From Lachnospiraceae bacterium (GTDB taxonomy: Bacteria; Bacillota; Clostridia; Lachnospirales; Lachnospiraceae): a DNA stretch of 64,000 nt. The stretch covers positions 93,569 through 157,568 of the forward strand of contig CAAEWE010000059.1 in NCBI GenBank assembly GCA_900759665.1, in the 5' to 3' direction. A model generated the notes under the pieces. The model made no database searches and had not been told where the DNA came from. It saw only the letters and a list, made by a program, of their open reading frames with translations. Positions within the stretch are counted from its first letter, which is position 1; every line of letters starts with the position of its first letter. Made by a program: the position numbers and the translations under genes. This document shows, in pieces, positions 34,506 to 44,235 of this stretch.

Positions 34506-35405
34506 ATGGATCTATTCGATACAACAAAACATTTTGGTTTTATCGGTCTGGGACTCATCGGCGGCTCTGTGGCACGCTGTATCCGTAACGAACTGCCGGA
34601 TGCCCGGATATCTGCATATAATTACTACGAGACAAAAAAACATCCCCGGCTGGAAATGGCTTTATCGGACGGTGTCCTGTCGGATATCACCACAGATCTT
34701 GCAAAAGTCCGTGACTGGGATGTGATCTTTCTCTGTACACCGGTCCGCACCAATGTGGCATATCTGAAAAAGCTCAGGCCATACCTCCGGAAAGATTGTA
34801 TTTTAACCGATGTGGGCAGCGTCAAGGGGGAAATTTATGAAGCTGTTCATCAGGAAGGACTGGATCACTGCTTTATCGGCGGTCATCCTATGGCAGGCAC
34901 AGAGCGTATCGGCTATGAATACTCCTTTGCTTCTCTTCTGAAGGACTGTTATTACATATTAACGCCAACCAGTCAGGTTCCGGAAAGAAGCATCCGGTGG
35001 ATGCAGGAGTTTGTTCAAAACGTAACCAGATCCCGCTGTGTGACCATTGATGTGACACAGCATGACGAAGCAACCGCCGGCATCAGCCATGCACCGCATA
35101 TTATTTCTGCCGCTCTGGTAAATGCCGTACGGGCACGGGATGACAAAGGAATGTACCAGCTTCTTGCCGCAGGCGGTTTCCGGGATATTACCAGAATCTC
35201 CTCTTCCTCTCCGGAAATGTGGACCAGCATCTGTCTGGCAAACAAAGATGCGATCCTGGGTTTCCTGAAAGAATACGGGGAGCTGCTTGGCAGTATGGAG
35301 CATGCCATCGAGCAGGGAAACGAGTCAGAGATCAACAATTTCTTTGCCACTGCCAAGGAATACCGGGACAAACTGTTTTCATCTGAGCCGTCATCCAATC
35401 AATAA
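34506..35405 (+). CDS. tyrA: prephenate dehydrogenase
   Basis: NAD-dependent conversion of prephenate to 4-hydroxyphenylpyruvate in tyrosine synthesis. 299 residues. The Rossmann glycine motif GLGLIGGS lies at 14-21. IFLCTPVR, TDVGSVKGEI, the GGHPMAGTERIGYE substrate block and the C-terminal helical domain (SHAPHIISAALVN, LAAGGFRDITRISSSSPEMW) match the family. It lacks a C-terminal ACT domain and a chorismate mutase domain, so feedback control by tyrosine is not apparent from its sequence. The start has only a weak AAAGG signal 12 bases away. First gene of a likely operon with pcrA and a small membrane protein; aroK elsewhere in the window belongs to the same aromatic pathway. Confidence 0.95.
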   Translation: MDLFDTTKHFGFIGLGLIGGSVARCIRNELPDARISAYNYYETKKHPRLEMALSDGVLSDITTDLAKVRDWDVIFLCTPVRTNVAYLKKLRPYLRKDCILTDVGSVKGEIYEAVHQEGLDHCFIGGHPMAGTERIGYEYSFASLLKDCYYILTPTSQVPERSIRWMQEFVQNVTRSRCVTIDVTQHDEATAGISHAPHIISAALVNAVRARDDKGMYQLLAAGGFRDITRISSSSPEMWTSICLANKDAILGFLKEYGELLGSMEHAIEQGNESEINNFFATAKEYRDKLFSSEPSSNQ

Positions 35406-35468
35406 CACCGGCTGCACCGGTCATTTTAAATCAATTACGTATGCTATTAGAAAGGAACACATTATTTT

Positions 35469-37901
35469 ATGTTGGAAAATATCTTAGAAGGATTAAATCC
35501 CCAGCAGGAAGAAGCGGTAAAACATTTCAAAGGACCACTTCTGATCCTTGCGGGTGCAGGCTCCGGCAAAACAAGAGTTCTCACACACCGCATTGCTTAT
35601 CTGATCGATTATTACGATGTCAATCCCTATCATATTCTGGCGCTGACCTTCACCAATAAGGCCGCCGGAGAGATGAGGGAACGTGTGGATCAGATCGTAG
35701 GCTACGGTTCTGAAAACATCTGGGTCAGCACCTTCCATTCTACCTGTGTGCGGATCCTGCGCCGCTATATCGAGGTGCTTGGTTATAAACGAAGCTTTAC
35801 GATCTATGACGCCGATGACCAGCGTGCCCTGATGCGGGAGATCATCAAATTCCTTGAGCTGGATCCCAAGAAATACAAGGAACGTGCTTTCCTGAATGTG
35901 ATCTCCAATGCAAAAGACGAGCTGATCGGTCCGGAGGAGTATGCCCGGAGGGCTCAGGGAGACAAAATGCGGGAAACCTACGCCCGTGCCTATCAGGAAT
36001 ACGAGAAACGTCTCCGGGATGCCAATGCACTTGATTTTGATGATCTGATCTGCAAGACGATCCAGATGTTTCAGGAAAATAAAGACATTCTGTCCTATTA
36101 CCAGAACCGTTTCCGCTACATTATGGTGGATGAGTATCAGGATACCAATACCGCACAGTTTAAGCTGATCAGTCTGATGGCAAGTACTCCTTCCGAAGAC
36201 GGTGGTGTGGAGCACAATCTCTGCGTCGTGGGTGATGACGACCAGTCCATCTATAAATTCCGTGGTGCCAATATTATGAATATCCTGAATTTTGAGCAGG
36301 AATATCCCGATACCCGCGTGATCCGCCTGGAGGAAAATTACCGCTCCACCCAGAATATTCTGGATGCTGCCAATGCTGTGATCCACAATAATACAAAACG
36401 TAAGGAAAAGGCTCTCTGGACCCGCAAGGACAAAGGAGATTCCATCTACTATTCCCAGTTTGAGAATGAATATGAGGAAGCGGAGGCAGTCTCCTCTGCC
36501 ATCGCCCGCGCCGTAGAAAACGGAGAGGCTTCTTATAAGGACTTTGCCGTGCTGTACCGCACCAATGCCCAGTCCCGTGTTTTCGAGGAGAAGCTGATCA
36601 ATTACAATATCCCTTACCGCATCGTCGGTGCCGTCAACTTCTACCAGCGCAAGGAGATCAAGGACATCCTTGCCTACCTGCGCACCATTGAAAACGGCAT
36701 GGATGATATCTCCGCCAAACGAATCATTAATGTCCCGAAACGCGGGATCGGCCTGACCACCATTGACCGTGTCAGCAATTATGCGATCATTCACGGCATC
36801 AGCTTTTATAATGCCCTGCGGGATTACGAATATATTGAGAACATCGGCCGCAGTGCCGCAAAGCTTGGAAGCTTCGTAGGACTTATCGAATCCTTCCGTT
36901 CCAGTCTGGAGGATCCGGACTACTCCATTGAACAGCTTGTCCGGGACGTGGTGGAACAGACCGGATATGAGGCAATGCTGTTGGAGGATGACACTGAGGA
37001 ATCCCAGTCGCGTCTGGAAAATATCGAAGAACTGATCAACAAAGCCGCCTCCTACGAGGAGGAGCATGAAGAAGACGGAGCAACTCTGGGCGGATTTCTG
37101 GAGGAGGTTGCCCTGGTGGCAGATATTGACAATGTGGATGACAGCACCGATATCGTTCTGCTGATGACCCTTCACAGTGCCAAGGGACTGGAGTTTCCTT
37201 ATGTCTATCTGGTGGGTATGGAGGACGGAATCTTTCCGGGTGCCATGGCTGTTTACGGGGAGGATCCCGATCAGGCCGCCGAGGAGATGGAGGAGGAACG
37301 CCGCCTTTGCTATGTAGGCATTACCAGAGCCATGAAAAAGCTCTCCCTAAGCTGTGCCAGAAGCCGGTTCCGCAACGGAGAACATCAGTTCAACCGGCCT
37401 TCCCGCTTTATCAGTGAGATTCCGCGTTATCTGATCCATGCCGGCAGCGGCTCCTCTACGGCTTCTTCGGGAGGTGTCAGTGCCGCTGAGTTCTTAAAAC
37501 ACCAGCCGGGCGGGATCACCTTCGGAAGCAGTCAGGGCAGCCGTAACAGCTTTTCCGGCAAGTCCTACGGTACCGGTACCTGGAATCCTGCTGCCGAACA
37601 GCGTGTCAAGCAGTCCGGCCACACCCGTGGCAAAAGCGGACTTGATCTCCTGGCTGGCAATCCTATGATCTCCAAGGGCTTTGGCAGCTCTTATACGGTA
37701 CCAACGTCCAAAGCATCCACATCCGATGCACCTGCCACCCTCAGTTATTCCGAGGGCGACCGTGTCCGCCACATGCGCTTTGGCGAAGGCGTCGTGCAGG
37801 CCATCAACCCAAGCGGAGCCGATTTTGAAGTCACCGTTGCTTTTGATAATGGCAACACCAGAAAAATGTTATCTTCATTTGCAAAGCTAAAAAAGGTATG
37901 A
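35469..37901 (+). CDS. pcrA: ATP-dependent DNA helicase PcrA (UvrD family)
   Basis: Superfamily 1A 3'-5' helicase for repair and for removing RNA polymerase or recombinase from DNA. 810 residues. Motifs in order: Q motif LNPQQEEAV, I AGAGSGKTRVL, Ia TFTNKAAGEMRERV, II VDEYQDTN, III GDDDQSIYKFRGA, IV LEENYRST, V TLHSAKGLEF, VI VGITRAMKKL. After a glycine/serine-rich linker (about 660-755) comes the PcrA C-terminal Tudor-like domain (about 757-810, YSEGDRVRHMRFGEGVV) that contacts RNA polymerase in relatives. It follows tyrA by 63 bases with no terminator. Confidence 0.97.
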   Translation: MLENILEGLNPQQEEAVKHFKGPLLILAGAGSGKTRVLTHRIAYLIDYYDVNPYHILALTFTNKAAGEMRERVDQIVGYGSENIWVSTFHSTCVRILRRYIEVLGYKRSFTIYDADDQRALMREIIKFLELDPKKYKERAFLNVISNAKDELIGPEEYARRAQGDKMRETYARAYQEYEKRLRDANALDFDDLICKTIQMFQENKDILSYYQNRFRYIMVDEYQDTNTAQFKLISLMASTPSEDGGVEHNLCVVGDDDQSIYKFRGANIMNILNFEQEYPDTRVIRLEENYRSTQNILDAANAVIHNNTKRKEKALWTRKDKGDSIYYSQFENEYEEAEAVSSAIARAVENGEASYKDFAVLYRTNAQSRVFEEKLINYNIPYRIVGAVNFYQRKEIKDILAYLRTIENGMDDISAKRIINVPKRGIGLTTIDRVSNYAIIHGISFYNALRDYEYIENIGRSAAKLGSFVGLIESFRSSLEDPDYSIEQLVRDVVEQTGYEAMLLEDDTEESQSRLENIEELINKAASYEEEHEEDGATLGGFLEEVALVADIDNVDDSTDIVLLMTLHSAKGLEFPYVYLVGMEDGIFPGAMAVYGEDPDQAAEEMEEERRLCYVGITRAMKKLSLSCARSRFRNGEHQFNRPSRFISEIPRYLIHAGSGSSTASSGGVSAAEFLKHQPGGITFGSSQGSRNSFSGKSYGTGTWNPAAEQRVKQSGHTRGKSGLDLLAGNPMISKGFGSSYTVPTSKASTSDAPATLSYSEGDRVRHMRFGEGVVQAINPSGADFEVTVAFDNGNTRKMLSSFAKLKKV

Positions 37902-37940
37902 TATACTTATAGTAATATTTAGCTGGATTGGAGGTATTGT

Positions 37941-38210
37941 ATGATGAATAATTCAAAACTGGAAGAACTTTTAAACACAGCACGTATCAATGAGCTCCTT
38001 CACAAAAAGGAATTAGAAGAGAAAAACAAAAACGGCATTCTGATCGCACTTGCCATCGTCGGTGCGATTGCTACCGTTGCAGCGATTGCATATGCGGTTT
38101 ACCGTTATTTCACACCGGATTATCTCGATGATTTCGATGATGATTATGAGGATGATTTCGATGATGATTACATCGAGTTTTCTGACAGCAAACCGGAGGC
38201 TGAGAATTAA
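37941..38210 (+). CDS. small single-pass membrane protein with Asp-rich tail
   Basis: 89 residues, start supported by GGAGG 6 bases upstream. The N-terminal amphipathic helix (KLEELLNTARINELLHKKELEEKNK) is followed by a membrane segment (about 33-52, GILIALAIVGAIATVAAIAY) and an extremely acidic tail (DDFDDDYEDDFDDDYIEF). I do not recognise a named family. Being 39 bases behind pcrA and followed by a strong terminator, it closes the tyrA-pcrA transcript. The DNA of the acidic tail is itself a short repeat of GATGATTTCGATGATGATTA-like units. Function unknown. Confidence 0.85.
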   Translation: MMNNSKLEELLNTARINELLHKKELEEKNKNGILIALAIVGAIATVAAIAYAVYRYFTPDYLDDFDDDYEDDFDDDYIEFSDSKPEAEN

Positions 38211-38246
38211 TCCGCTGATACGGTGTTTTCCGTAATTGAAACAAGT

Positions 38247-38281
38247 CAAACCGAAATGGATCTCCATTTCGGTTTGTTTTT
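38247..38281 (+). terminator. terminator of the tyrA-pcrA operon
   Basis: CAAACCGAAATGGA and TCCATTTCGGTTTG are perfect 14-base arms, followed by TTTTT. Confidence 0.95.
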
Positions 38282-38370
38282 GTCAGTTTACAGCCAATGA
38301 TTCGGACAGTGTGCTGCCTGTCACGAACATATCATAAATCAAATACCCGCAGTACAGAAATGAGGACATT

Positions 38371-39744
38371 ATGAAGCTTTGGGGCGGACGTTTTACCAAG
38401 GAAACAAATCAGCTTGTACACAATTTTAACGCATCTCTTTCCTTTGACCAGAAGTTCTACAAGGAAGATATCGAGGGAAGCATTGCCCATGTCACCATGC
38501 TTGCCAAACAGGGCATCCTGTCTGACGAGGATAAAGACAGCATCATCAACGGACTGAAAAGCATCCGTCAGGACATAGACAACGGTACTCTGACCTTTAC
38601 TGCAGAGCATGAGGACATCCACAGCTTCGTGGAGGCACATCTGATCGAACGTATCGGTGATGCCGGCAAGCGTCTTCATACCGGACGAAGCCGTAATGAC
38701 CAGGTTGCACTGGATATGAAGCTTTACACACGCCATGAGATTGAAGAAATGAACGATCTCTTAAAGAGTCTTCTGGACAGCATCCTGCGTATTATGAAGG
38801 AGAACCTTCACACGATCATGCCGGGCTTTACCCATCTGCAGAAAGCACAGCCGATCACTCTGGCACATCATATGGGTGCCTATTTCGAGATGTTTAAGCG
38901 TGACCGTTCCCGTCTTTCGGACACCTTAGAGCGTATGAACTACTGCCCTCTCGGTTCCGGTGCCCTCGCAGGTACCACATATCCACTGGACAGAGAGGAA
39001 ACCGCCAAACTTCTTGGCTTTACCGGACCAACCTTAAACAGTATGGATTCCGTTTCTGACCGTGATTATCTGATCGAGTTTTTAAATGATATGTCCATTA
39101 TCATGATGCATCTTTCCCGCTTCTGTGAGGAGATCATCACCTGGAATACCAACGAGTATCAGTTTGTGGACATTGATGATTCCTACTCCACCGGCAGCAG
39201 CATCATGCCACAAAAGAAAAATCCGGATATCGCTGAGCTTGTGCGCGGTAAGACCGGCCGTGTCTACGGTGCCCTGATGTCTCTGCTGACTACCATGAAG
39301 AGCCTTCCTCTGGCTTACAATAAGGATATGCAGGAGGATAAGGAGTTTGTCTTTGACGCCATTGATACCACAAAGGGCTGTATCGTTCTGTTCCACGGTA
39401 TGTTAGATACCATGATCTTCCGTAAGGACCGTATGCGTGCCAGTGCAGAGGGCGGCTTTACCAATGCCACCGATGCTGCCGATTATCTTGTAAACCACGG
39501 CGTTCCGTTCCGTGATGCCCACGGTATTATCGGCCAGCTCGTGCTTTACTGCATCGACAAGGGCATCTCTCTGGGCGAGATGAGCCTGGAGGAATACAAA
39601 GCCATCAGTCCTGTTTTTGAGAAAGATATCTATGATGCCATCTCCATGGAGACCTGTGTCAATAAACGTAATACCATCGGTGCTCCCGGTCCGGAGGCTA
39701 TGACAAAAGTGATTGAGGCTTACGAGAAATATCTGGCAGAATAG
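38371..39744 (+). CDS. argH: argininosuccinate lyase
   Basis: Last step of arginine synthesis: argininosuccinate to arginine and fumarate. 457 residues, normal length. MKLWGGRFTKE opens the protein. HTGRSRNDQVALDMKLY, the GFTHLQKAQPITLAHH block with the catalytic histidine, and the mobile loop GSSIMPQKKNPD (about 274-285) with the catalytic serine are all present. GAGG lies 5 bases before the ATG. It stands alone between two terminators; argG and other arginine genes are not in the window. Confidence 0.97.
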   Translation: MKLWGGRFTKETNQLVHNFNASLSFDQKFYKEDIEGSIAHVTMLAKQGILSDEDKDSIINGLKSIRQDIDNGTLTFTAEHEDIHSFVEAHLIERIGDAGKRLHTGRSRNDQVALDMKLYTRHEIEEMNDLLKSLLDSILRIMKENLHTIMPGFTHLQKAQPITLAHHMGAYFEMFKRDRSRLSDTLERMNYCPLGSGALAGTTYPLDREETAKLLGFTGPTLNSMDSVSDRDYLIEFLNDMSIIMMHLSRFCEEIITWNTNEYQFVDIDDSYSTGSSIMPQKKNPDIAELVRGKTGRVYGALMSLLTTMKSLPLAYNKDMQEDKEFVFDAIDTTKGCIVLFHGMLDTMIFRKDRMRASAEGGFTNATDAADYLVNHGVPFRDAHGIIGQLVLYCIDKGISLGEMSLEEYKAISPVFEKDIYDAISMETCVNKRNTIGAPGPEAMTKVIEAYEKYLAE

Positions 39745-39793
39745 ATCAGAATCTTGACAATAATAGTTTATATATTTATTTTTAAAAAAACCT

Positions 39794-39835
39794 AAAAAAC
39801 AAGGACAAAACCCAACGTTTTGTCCTTGTTTTTTT
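39794..39835. terminator. bidirectional terminator between argH and the ABC exporter operon
   Basis: AAACAAGGACAAAAC and GTTTTGTCCTTGTTT arms (39797-39811, 39817-39831) with a 5-base loop, T tract on both strands. It serves argH (plus) and the convergent ABC operon (minus). Confidence 0.93.
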
Positions 39836-39894
39836 ATCGCAGATTGAAAAATAATTTTTTAGCTTTTCTATCTGATCTCCATATTGCTGTTCTG

Positions 39895-41844
39895 TCAGGC
39901 AATCTCTGCTCCTGCCGTCTTACCGGTATAAAGCTGGTAATATTTGCCCTTCTGTTCGATCAGCTGGTCATGGGTACCTCTTTCGATGATCCGTCCCTGC
40001 TCCAGAACCATGATACAGTCACTGTTCCGGACCGTAGAGAGACGGTGGGCAATGACAAAGGTCGTTCTTCCCTTCATCAGACGATCCATGCCGTCCTGTA
40101 CCAGCTTCTCGGTACGGGTATCAATGGAACTGGTTGCCTCATCCAGGATCAATGCCGGCGGATCGGCAATGGCTGCTCTGGCGATCGCCAGAAGCTGACG
40201 CTGACCCTGGCTTAAGTTGCCACCGTCTCCGGTCAGCACCGTATCATACCCCTGTGGCAGATGACGGATAAAGGAATCCGCATTGGCAAGCTTTGCGGCT
40301 GCCACCACTTCCTCGTCTGTTGCATCCAGCTTACCATACCGGATATTGTCCCGGACCGTTCCCGTAAACAGATGGGTATCCTGAAGAACGATTCCCAGGG
40401 AATGACGCAGATCCTCTTTTTTGATCTTATTAACATTGATTCCGTCAAAACGGATCTTACCGTCCTGAATATCATAAAAACGGTTGATCAGGTTCGTGAT
40501 CGTTGTCTTGCCGGCTCCCGTAGCACCTACAAATGCAATCTTTTGTCCCGGCTTCGCATACATCTCCACATCATGAAGAATGATCTTGTCATCATTGTAG
40601 CCAAAGTCTACATGGTCAAATACCACCTCACCGCACAACTTCTGGTAAGTCACGGTATCGGTATCCTTGTGATAATGCTTCCATGCCCAGAGACCGGTTC
40701 TCTTTTCGCTCTCCGTGATATTGCCCTGCTCATCCTCATTGGCATGTACCAGCTCCACATAACCGTCATTGACCTCCGGCTTCTCATCCAGCAGTTCAAA
40801 GATACGGTCTGCTCCTGCCAGCGCCATCACGATACTGTTTAACTGCATACTTACCTGATTGATCGGCATGCTGAAAGACTTATTATAAGTCAGAAATGCC
40901 ACCAGGCCACCGACGGTAAAGCCTCCCACCTTATTAAACGCCAGAAGACCCCCGATCATGGCACAAAGCACATAGCTGACGTTTCCAAGCTGGGCATTGA
41001 TGGGTCCCATAACATTGGCAAAGGTATTGGCATTGTCCGCACTGTGAAACAGCTCGTCATTCAACGCATTAAACTCATCCATACTCTCCTGCTCACGGCA
41101 GAATACCTTTACTACCTTCTGGCCATTCATCATCTCCTCGATATGACCATTTACTTTTCCCAGATCCTTCTGCTGCTGGATAAAGTAGGCTCCGGAAAGT
41201 CCTGCTACCTTCTTGGTAGCCACCAGCGTCACACCCACCATAAACAAAGTAACCAGTGTCAAAGGCACATTAATCATGATCATTGCCGCCAGTACGCTCA
41301 CAATGGTGATCACACTGGAAAAAAGCTGTGTCATACTCTGGCTGATCATCTGACGGAGAGTATCAATATCATTAGTATAAATTGACATGATATCTCCGTG
41401 GGAATGTGTATCAAAATATTTAATTGGTAAAGATTCCATATGAACAAACAGGTCATCCCGGAGCTTTCGCAGGGTTCCCTGTGTGACATTAACCATCAGA
41501 CGGTTATACGCCCAGGTAGAAAATACACCCACTCCGTAAAAACATGCCACCTGAAATATCTTGTGCAGCAACGGTCCGAAATCCTTTTCCTTCGCTGTCA
41601 TAAGCGGGGTAATATACTCATCGATCAATGTTTTGGTAAACATGGTTCCCTGTACATTGGCAAGAACGCTGACTATGATCAGGATCAGCACCAGCACCAG
41701 ATATACTCCATAGCTTTTACCGACATAATTCAACAAACGTTTTATGGTCTGTCCGGGATGCTCCAGTTTCATTCTGGGTCCCATTCCCCTTCGTCCACCG
41801 GGTCCTTTTGGTCCCCTTGGCTTTTCCGAACGATTTTCTGCCAT
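39895..41844 (-). CDS. ABC exporter subunit, canonical ATPase half (permease-ATPase fusion)
   Basis: 649 residues: Gly/Pro/Arg-rich N-terminal extension (GPKGPGGRRGMGPRMK), six membrane helices (about 40-330), then the nucleotide-binding domain. All ATPase motifs are canonical: Walker A GATGAGKTTI, signature LSQGQRQ, Walker B LILDEATS with the catalytic glutamate, and H-loop VIAHRLS. An insertion of about 45 residues (VELVHANEDEQGNITESEKRT...) separates the membrane and ATPase parts. It is the downstream partner of the degenerate half-transporter at 41887-43629, so the pair probably forms a heterodimeric multidrug or lipid exporter. The substrate is unknown. Confidence 0.93.
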   Translation of the reverse strand: MAENRSEKPRGPKGPGGRRGMGPRMKLEHPGQTIKRLLNYVGKSYGVYLVLVLILIIVSVLANVQGTMFTKTLIDEYITPLMTAKEKDFGPLLHKIFQVACFYGVGVFSTWAYNRLMVNVTQGTLRKLRDDLFVHMESLPIKYFDTHSHGDIMSIYTNDIDTLRQMISQSMTQLFSSVITIVSVLAAMIMINVPLTLVTLFMVGVTLVATKKVAGLSGAYFIQQQKDLGKVNGHIEEMMNGQKVVKVFCREQESMDEFNALNDELFHSADNANTFANVMGPINAQLGNVSYVLCAMIGGLLAFNKVGGFTVGGLVAFLTYNKSFSMPINQVSMQLNSIVMALAGADRIFELLDEKPEVNDGYVELVHANEDEQGNITESEKRTGLWAWKHYHKDTDTVTYQKLCGEVVFDHVDFGYNDDKIILHDVEMYAKPGQKIAFVGATGAGKTTITNLINRFYDIQDGKIRFDGINVNKIKKEDLRHSLGIVLQDTHLFTGTVRDNIRYGKLDATDEEVVAAAKLANADSFIRHLPQGYDTVLTGDGGNLSQGQRQLLAIARAAIADPPALILDEATSSIDTRTEKLVQDGMDRLMKGRTTFVIAHRLSTVRNSDCIMVLEQGRIIERGTHDQLIEQKGKYYQLYTGKTAGAEIA

Positions 41845-41886
41845 CTCTCATTCCACCTTTCTCGTTTCTTCTCTATTCCATTACTT

Positions 41887-43629
41887 TTAAGATGCCTCAT
41901 CAAAATCTCCGTTACCGGATGTCTGCGATTCATATACATCCCGATAGATCTCATTGTTCTCAAGCAGCTCCTCATGGGTTCCAAATCCGTTGATCTCCCC
42001 GTTTTCCATTACAATAATGCGATCCGCATTCTGGATACTGGATACACGCTGTGCAATGATCAGCTTCGTGGTTCCCGGAATCTCCTCTGCAAATGCCTTC
42101 CGGATCCTGGCGTCTGTTGACGTATCTACAGCACTGGTGGAATCGTCCAGGATCAATACCTTCGGCTTCTTTAACAGGGCTCTCGCAATACAAAGTCTCT
42201 GCTTCTGCCCTCCGGATACATTGGTTCCCCCCTGCTCAATATAGGTGTCATAGCCCTTCGGCAGCTTCTCAATAAACTCACTGGCACAGGCAAGATCACA
42301 GGCATGCATACATTCTTCCTTTGTTGCCTCCTTGTCACCCCAGCGGAGATTGTCAAGGATCGTGCCGGAGAAAAGTACATTGTTCTGCAGCACCACGGCA
42401 ACCTGATTCCGGATCACTTCAAGATCATACTCTCTGACATCTCTGCCGCCCACCAGCACACTTCCCTTTGTCACATCATAAAGACGGCTCAGCAGAGAGA
42501 CCAGACTTGACTTTCCGCTTCCGGTTCCTCCCAGTATACCGATTGTCTCACCGGAACGGATCTTCAAATTGATATCCTTTAATACCGGCTCCTTTGCATC
42601 CTTCCTGTAGCTGAAATCTACATGCTGGAATTCAATAGAACCATCTGCTACTTCCATTACCGGATTTTCCGTATTTGTAATGTCCGGTTTCTCGTTTAAT
42701 ACCTCAGCCACACGTCTGGCACTTGCCACACTCATGGTGACCATCACGAAGATCATGGAGAGCATTATCAGATTCATCAGAATATTCATACAATAAGTCA
42801 GCAGCATGGACAGATTACCTGTGGTCAGCGTATTACTGACGATCATGTGCGCACCCATCCAGCTGATCACCAGAATACAGGCATATACTGCAAACTGCAT
42901 GATCGGCATATTCAGACAGATCATTGCTTCCGCCTTGGTAAACAGCTTATATACATTCCCGCTTGCCTTTGTAAACTTCTCTTTTTCATGATCCTCACGC
43001 ACATATGCCTTTACCACACGGATCGCAGACACATTTTCCTGTACGCTCTCATTGAGGTCATCATATTTCTGAAAGATGCTATTGAAATACTTGGTGGTTC
43101 TTGTAAGAAGAACTGCCAGGATCACACCTAAAAGCAGCACTGCGATCAGATACACAGTGGCAATCCTTGTATTTACCACAAAAGACATTACCATAGCACA
43201 GATCAGGCTGAACGGTGCTCTCATGCACATGCGAAGCAGCATCTGATATGCGTTCTGAATGTTGGTAACATCTGTGGTAAGCCGCGTGACAAGTCCTGCT
43301 GTACTAAACTTATCAATATTGGAAAAGCTGAAGGTCTGTATATTTTCATACATTGCTTTTCTTAAATTTCTGGCAAAACCTGTGGATGCCTTCGCACCAT
43401 ACTTTCCTCCCATAAAACCACTGAAAAGACTAAAGCATGCCGCTGCCAGCATCAGGGCACCCATCTTATAAATATGTCCTACATTTCCCACCGATACGCC
43501 ATCATCAATGATCGAAGCCATCATCAGTGGAATGATCGTTTCCATGATAACCTCCAGGATCATAAAGATCGGGGTCGCAATGGAAGCTTTTTTGTATTCC
43601 TTGATCTGCGACGCTAATGTTTTAAGCAT
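41887..43629 (-). CDS. ABC exporter subunit, degenerate ATPase half (permease-ATPase fusion)
   Basis: 580 residues: six membrane helices (about 15-305) and a nucleotide-binding domain with Walker A GGTGSGKSSLV and an intact signature VSGGQKQRL. The catalytic glutamate after Walker B is aspartate (LILDDSTS) and the H-loop histidine is glutamine (IIAQRVSS). Both changes are typical of the subunit that supplies the non-hydrolysing Walker site in heterodimeric exporters such as TM287/288. The start lies 2 bases beyond the marR stop, so translation is probably coupled; GGAGGG is 10 bases upstream inside marR. Confidence 0.93.
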   Translation of the reverse strand: MLKTLASQIKEYKKASIATPIFMILEVIMETIIPLMMASIIDDGVSVGNVGHIYKMGALMLAAACFSLFSGFMGGKYGAKASTGFARNLRKAMYENIQTFSFSNIDKFSTAGLVTRLTTDVTNIQNAYQMLLRMCMRAPFSLICAMVMSFVVNTRIATVYLIAVLLLGVILAVLLTRTTKYFNSIFQKYDDLNESVQENVSAIRVVKAYVREDHEKEKFTKASGNVYKLFTKAEAMICLNMPIMQFAVYACILVISWMGAHMIVSNTLTTGNLSMLLTYCMNILMNLIMLSMIFVMVTMSVASARRVAEVLNEKPDITNTENPVMEVADGSIEFQHVDFSYRKDAKEPVLKDINLKIRSGETIGILGGTGSGKSSLVSLLSRLYDVTKGSVLVGGRDVREYDLEVIRNQVAVVLQNNVLFSGTILDNLRWGDKEATKEECMHACDLACASEFIEKLPKGYDTYIEQGGTNVSGGQKQRLCIARALLKKPKVLILDDSTSAVDTSTDARIRKAFAEEIPGTTKLIIAQRVSSIQNADRIIVMENGEINGFGTHEELLENNEIYRDVYESQTSGNGDFDEAS

Positions 43630-43631
43630 AA

Positions 43632-44111
43632 TCAGAAATCCCTCCTTTTCTTTTCTTCCTTCTGTCTCTCTGTACTGTCGTTGATATTTGTGGCAACTCT
43701 CCCCAGATACTCCTTAAACTGATCCAGCTCCTGTGAAGTAAAACCTGCCGCCAGAATCTGTTCAAATTTTGCAATCTCTCCTTCTACCAAACGGTGTGTT
43801 TCCAACACCTTCGGTGTCAGTGTCAGCTTTTTAAGCCTGGCATCATATTCCACGGGAGAACGTACGATCAGGCCTTTCTGAACCATCTGATCCACTGCCT
43901 TTGACACATTGGATCTGGTCATGGCAAGAGCACGTTCCACATCCTTCTGAAACACATCCTCCTGCTGATGATCCAGCATATAGTGAATGATCCAGCTGTC
44001 CATGCGGCTGAGCTTTTCTCCCGGCATCGCAGCAATGCGCTGGTCAACGCTTCTCCGGATCATATTGGAAACGCAGTTGATCTCCATTCCCAATGCTCCA
44101 TCCTTCTTCAT
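43632..44111 (-). CDS. MarR-family transcriptional regulator
   Basis: 159 residues from the ATG at 44111 (GTGAGG 5 bases upstream; a further in-frame start at 44141 is unsupported). Winged helix-turn-helix core: GEKLSRMDSWIIHYMLDH, KDVERALAMTRSNVSKAVDQMVQKGLIVRSPVEYDARLKKLTLT, which includes the recognition helix and the D-x-R wing motif. It is the first gene of marR-ABC-ABC, so it probably represses the exporter and releases DNA when it binds a ligand. Candidate operator at 44162-44194. Confidence 0.94.
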   Translation of the reverse strand: MKKDGALGMEINCVSNMIRRSVDQRIAAMPGEKLSRMDSWIIHYMLDHQQEDVFQKDVERALAMTRSNVSKAVDQMVQKGLIVRSPVEYDARLKKLTLTPKVLETHRLVEGEIAKFEQILAAGFTSQELDQFKEYLGRVATNINDSTERQKEEKKRRDF

Positions 44112-44161
44112 GGAATCCTCACTCCCTTCTGTGTGTACCAATATTCTCTCTTCCTCTATAC

Positions 44162-44194
44162 TGTTGAAAAGTGAATTGTTTCCATTTCAACAAT
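44162..44194. promoter_or_regulatory. nested dyad, candidate MarR operator
   Basis: TGTTGAAA (44162-44169) and TTTCAACA (44185-44192) are inverted arms; inside them ATTGTT (44175-44180) and AACAAT (44189-44194) form a second dyad. It lies just downstream of the predicted marR transcription start, where a repressor could block initiation or elongation. Confidence 0.55.
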
Positions 44195-44207
44195 AGGCGT
44201 GATTCTT

Positions 44208-44235
44208 ATTATAGGACAAAAAAAGATAAAGTCAA
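44208..44235 (-). promoter_or_regulatory. marR-ABC operon promoter
   Basis: Minus strand TTGACT (44235-44230), a 16-base spacer and TATAAT (44213-44208). The -35 box and most of the spacer are made from the leuS terminator hairpin. Confidence 0.8.

Noticed and set aside
35493..37175. 560-codon open frame on the minus strand opposite pcrA
   Set aside because: It lies wholly inside pcrA in the opposite strand, its product has no recognisable domain, and pcrA has all helicase motifs. It is a shadow caused by codon bias.
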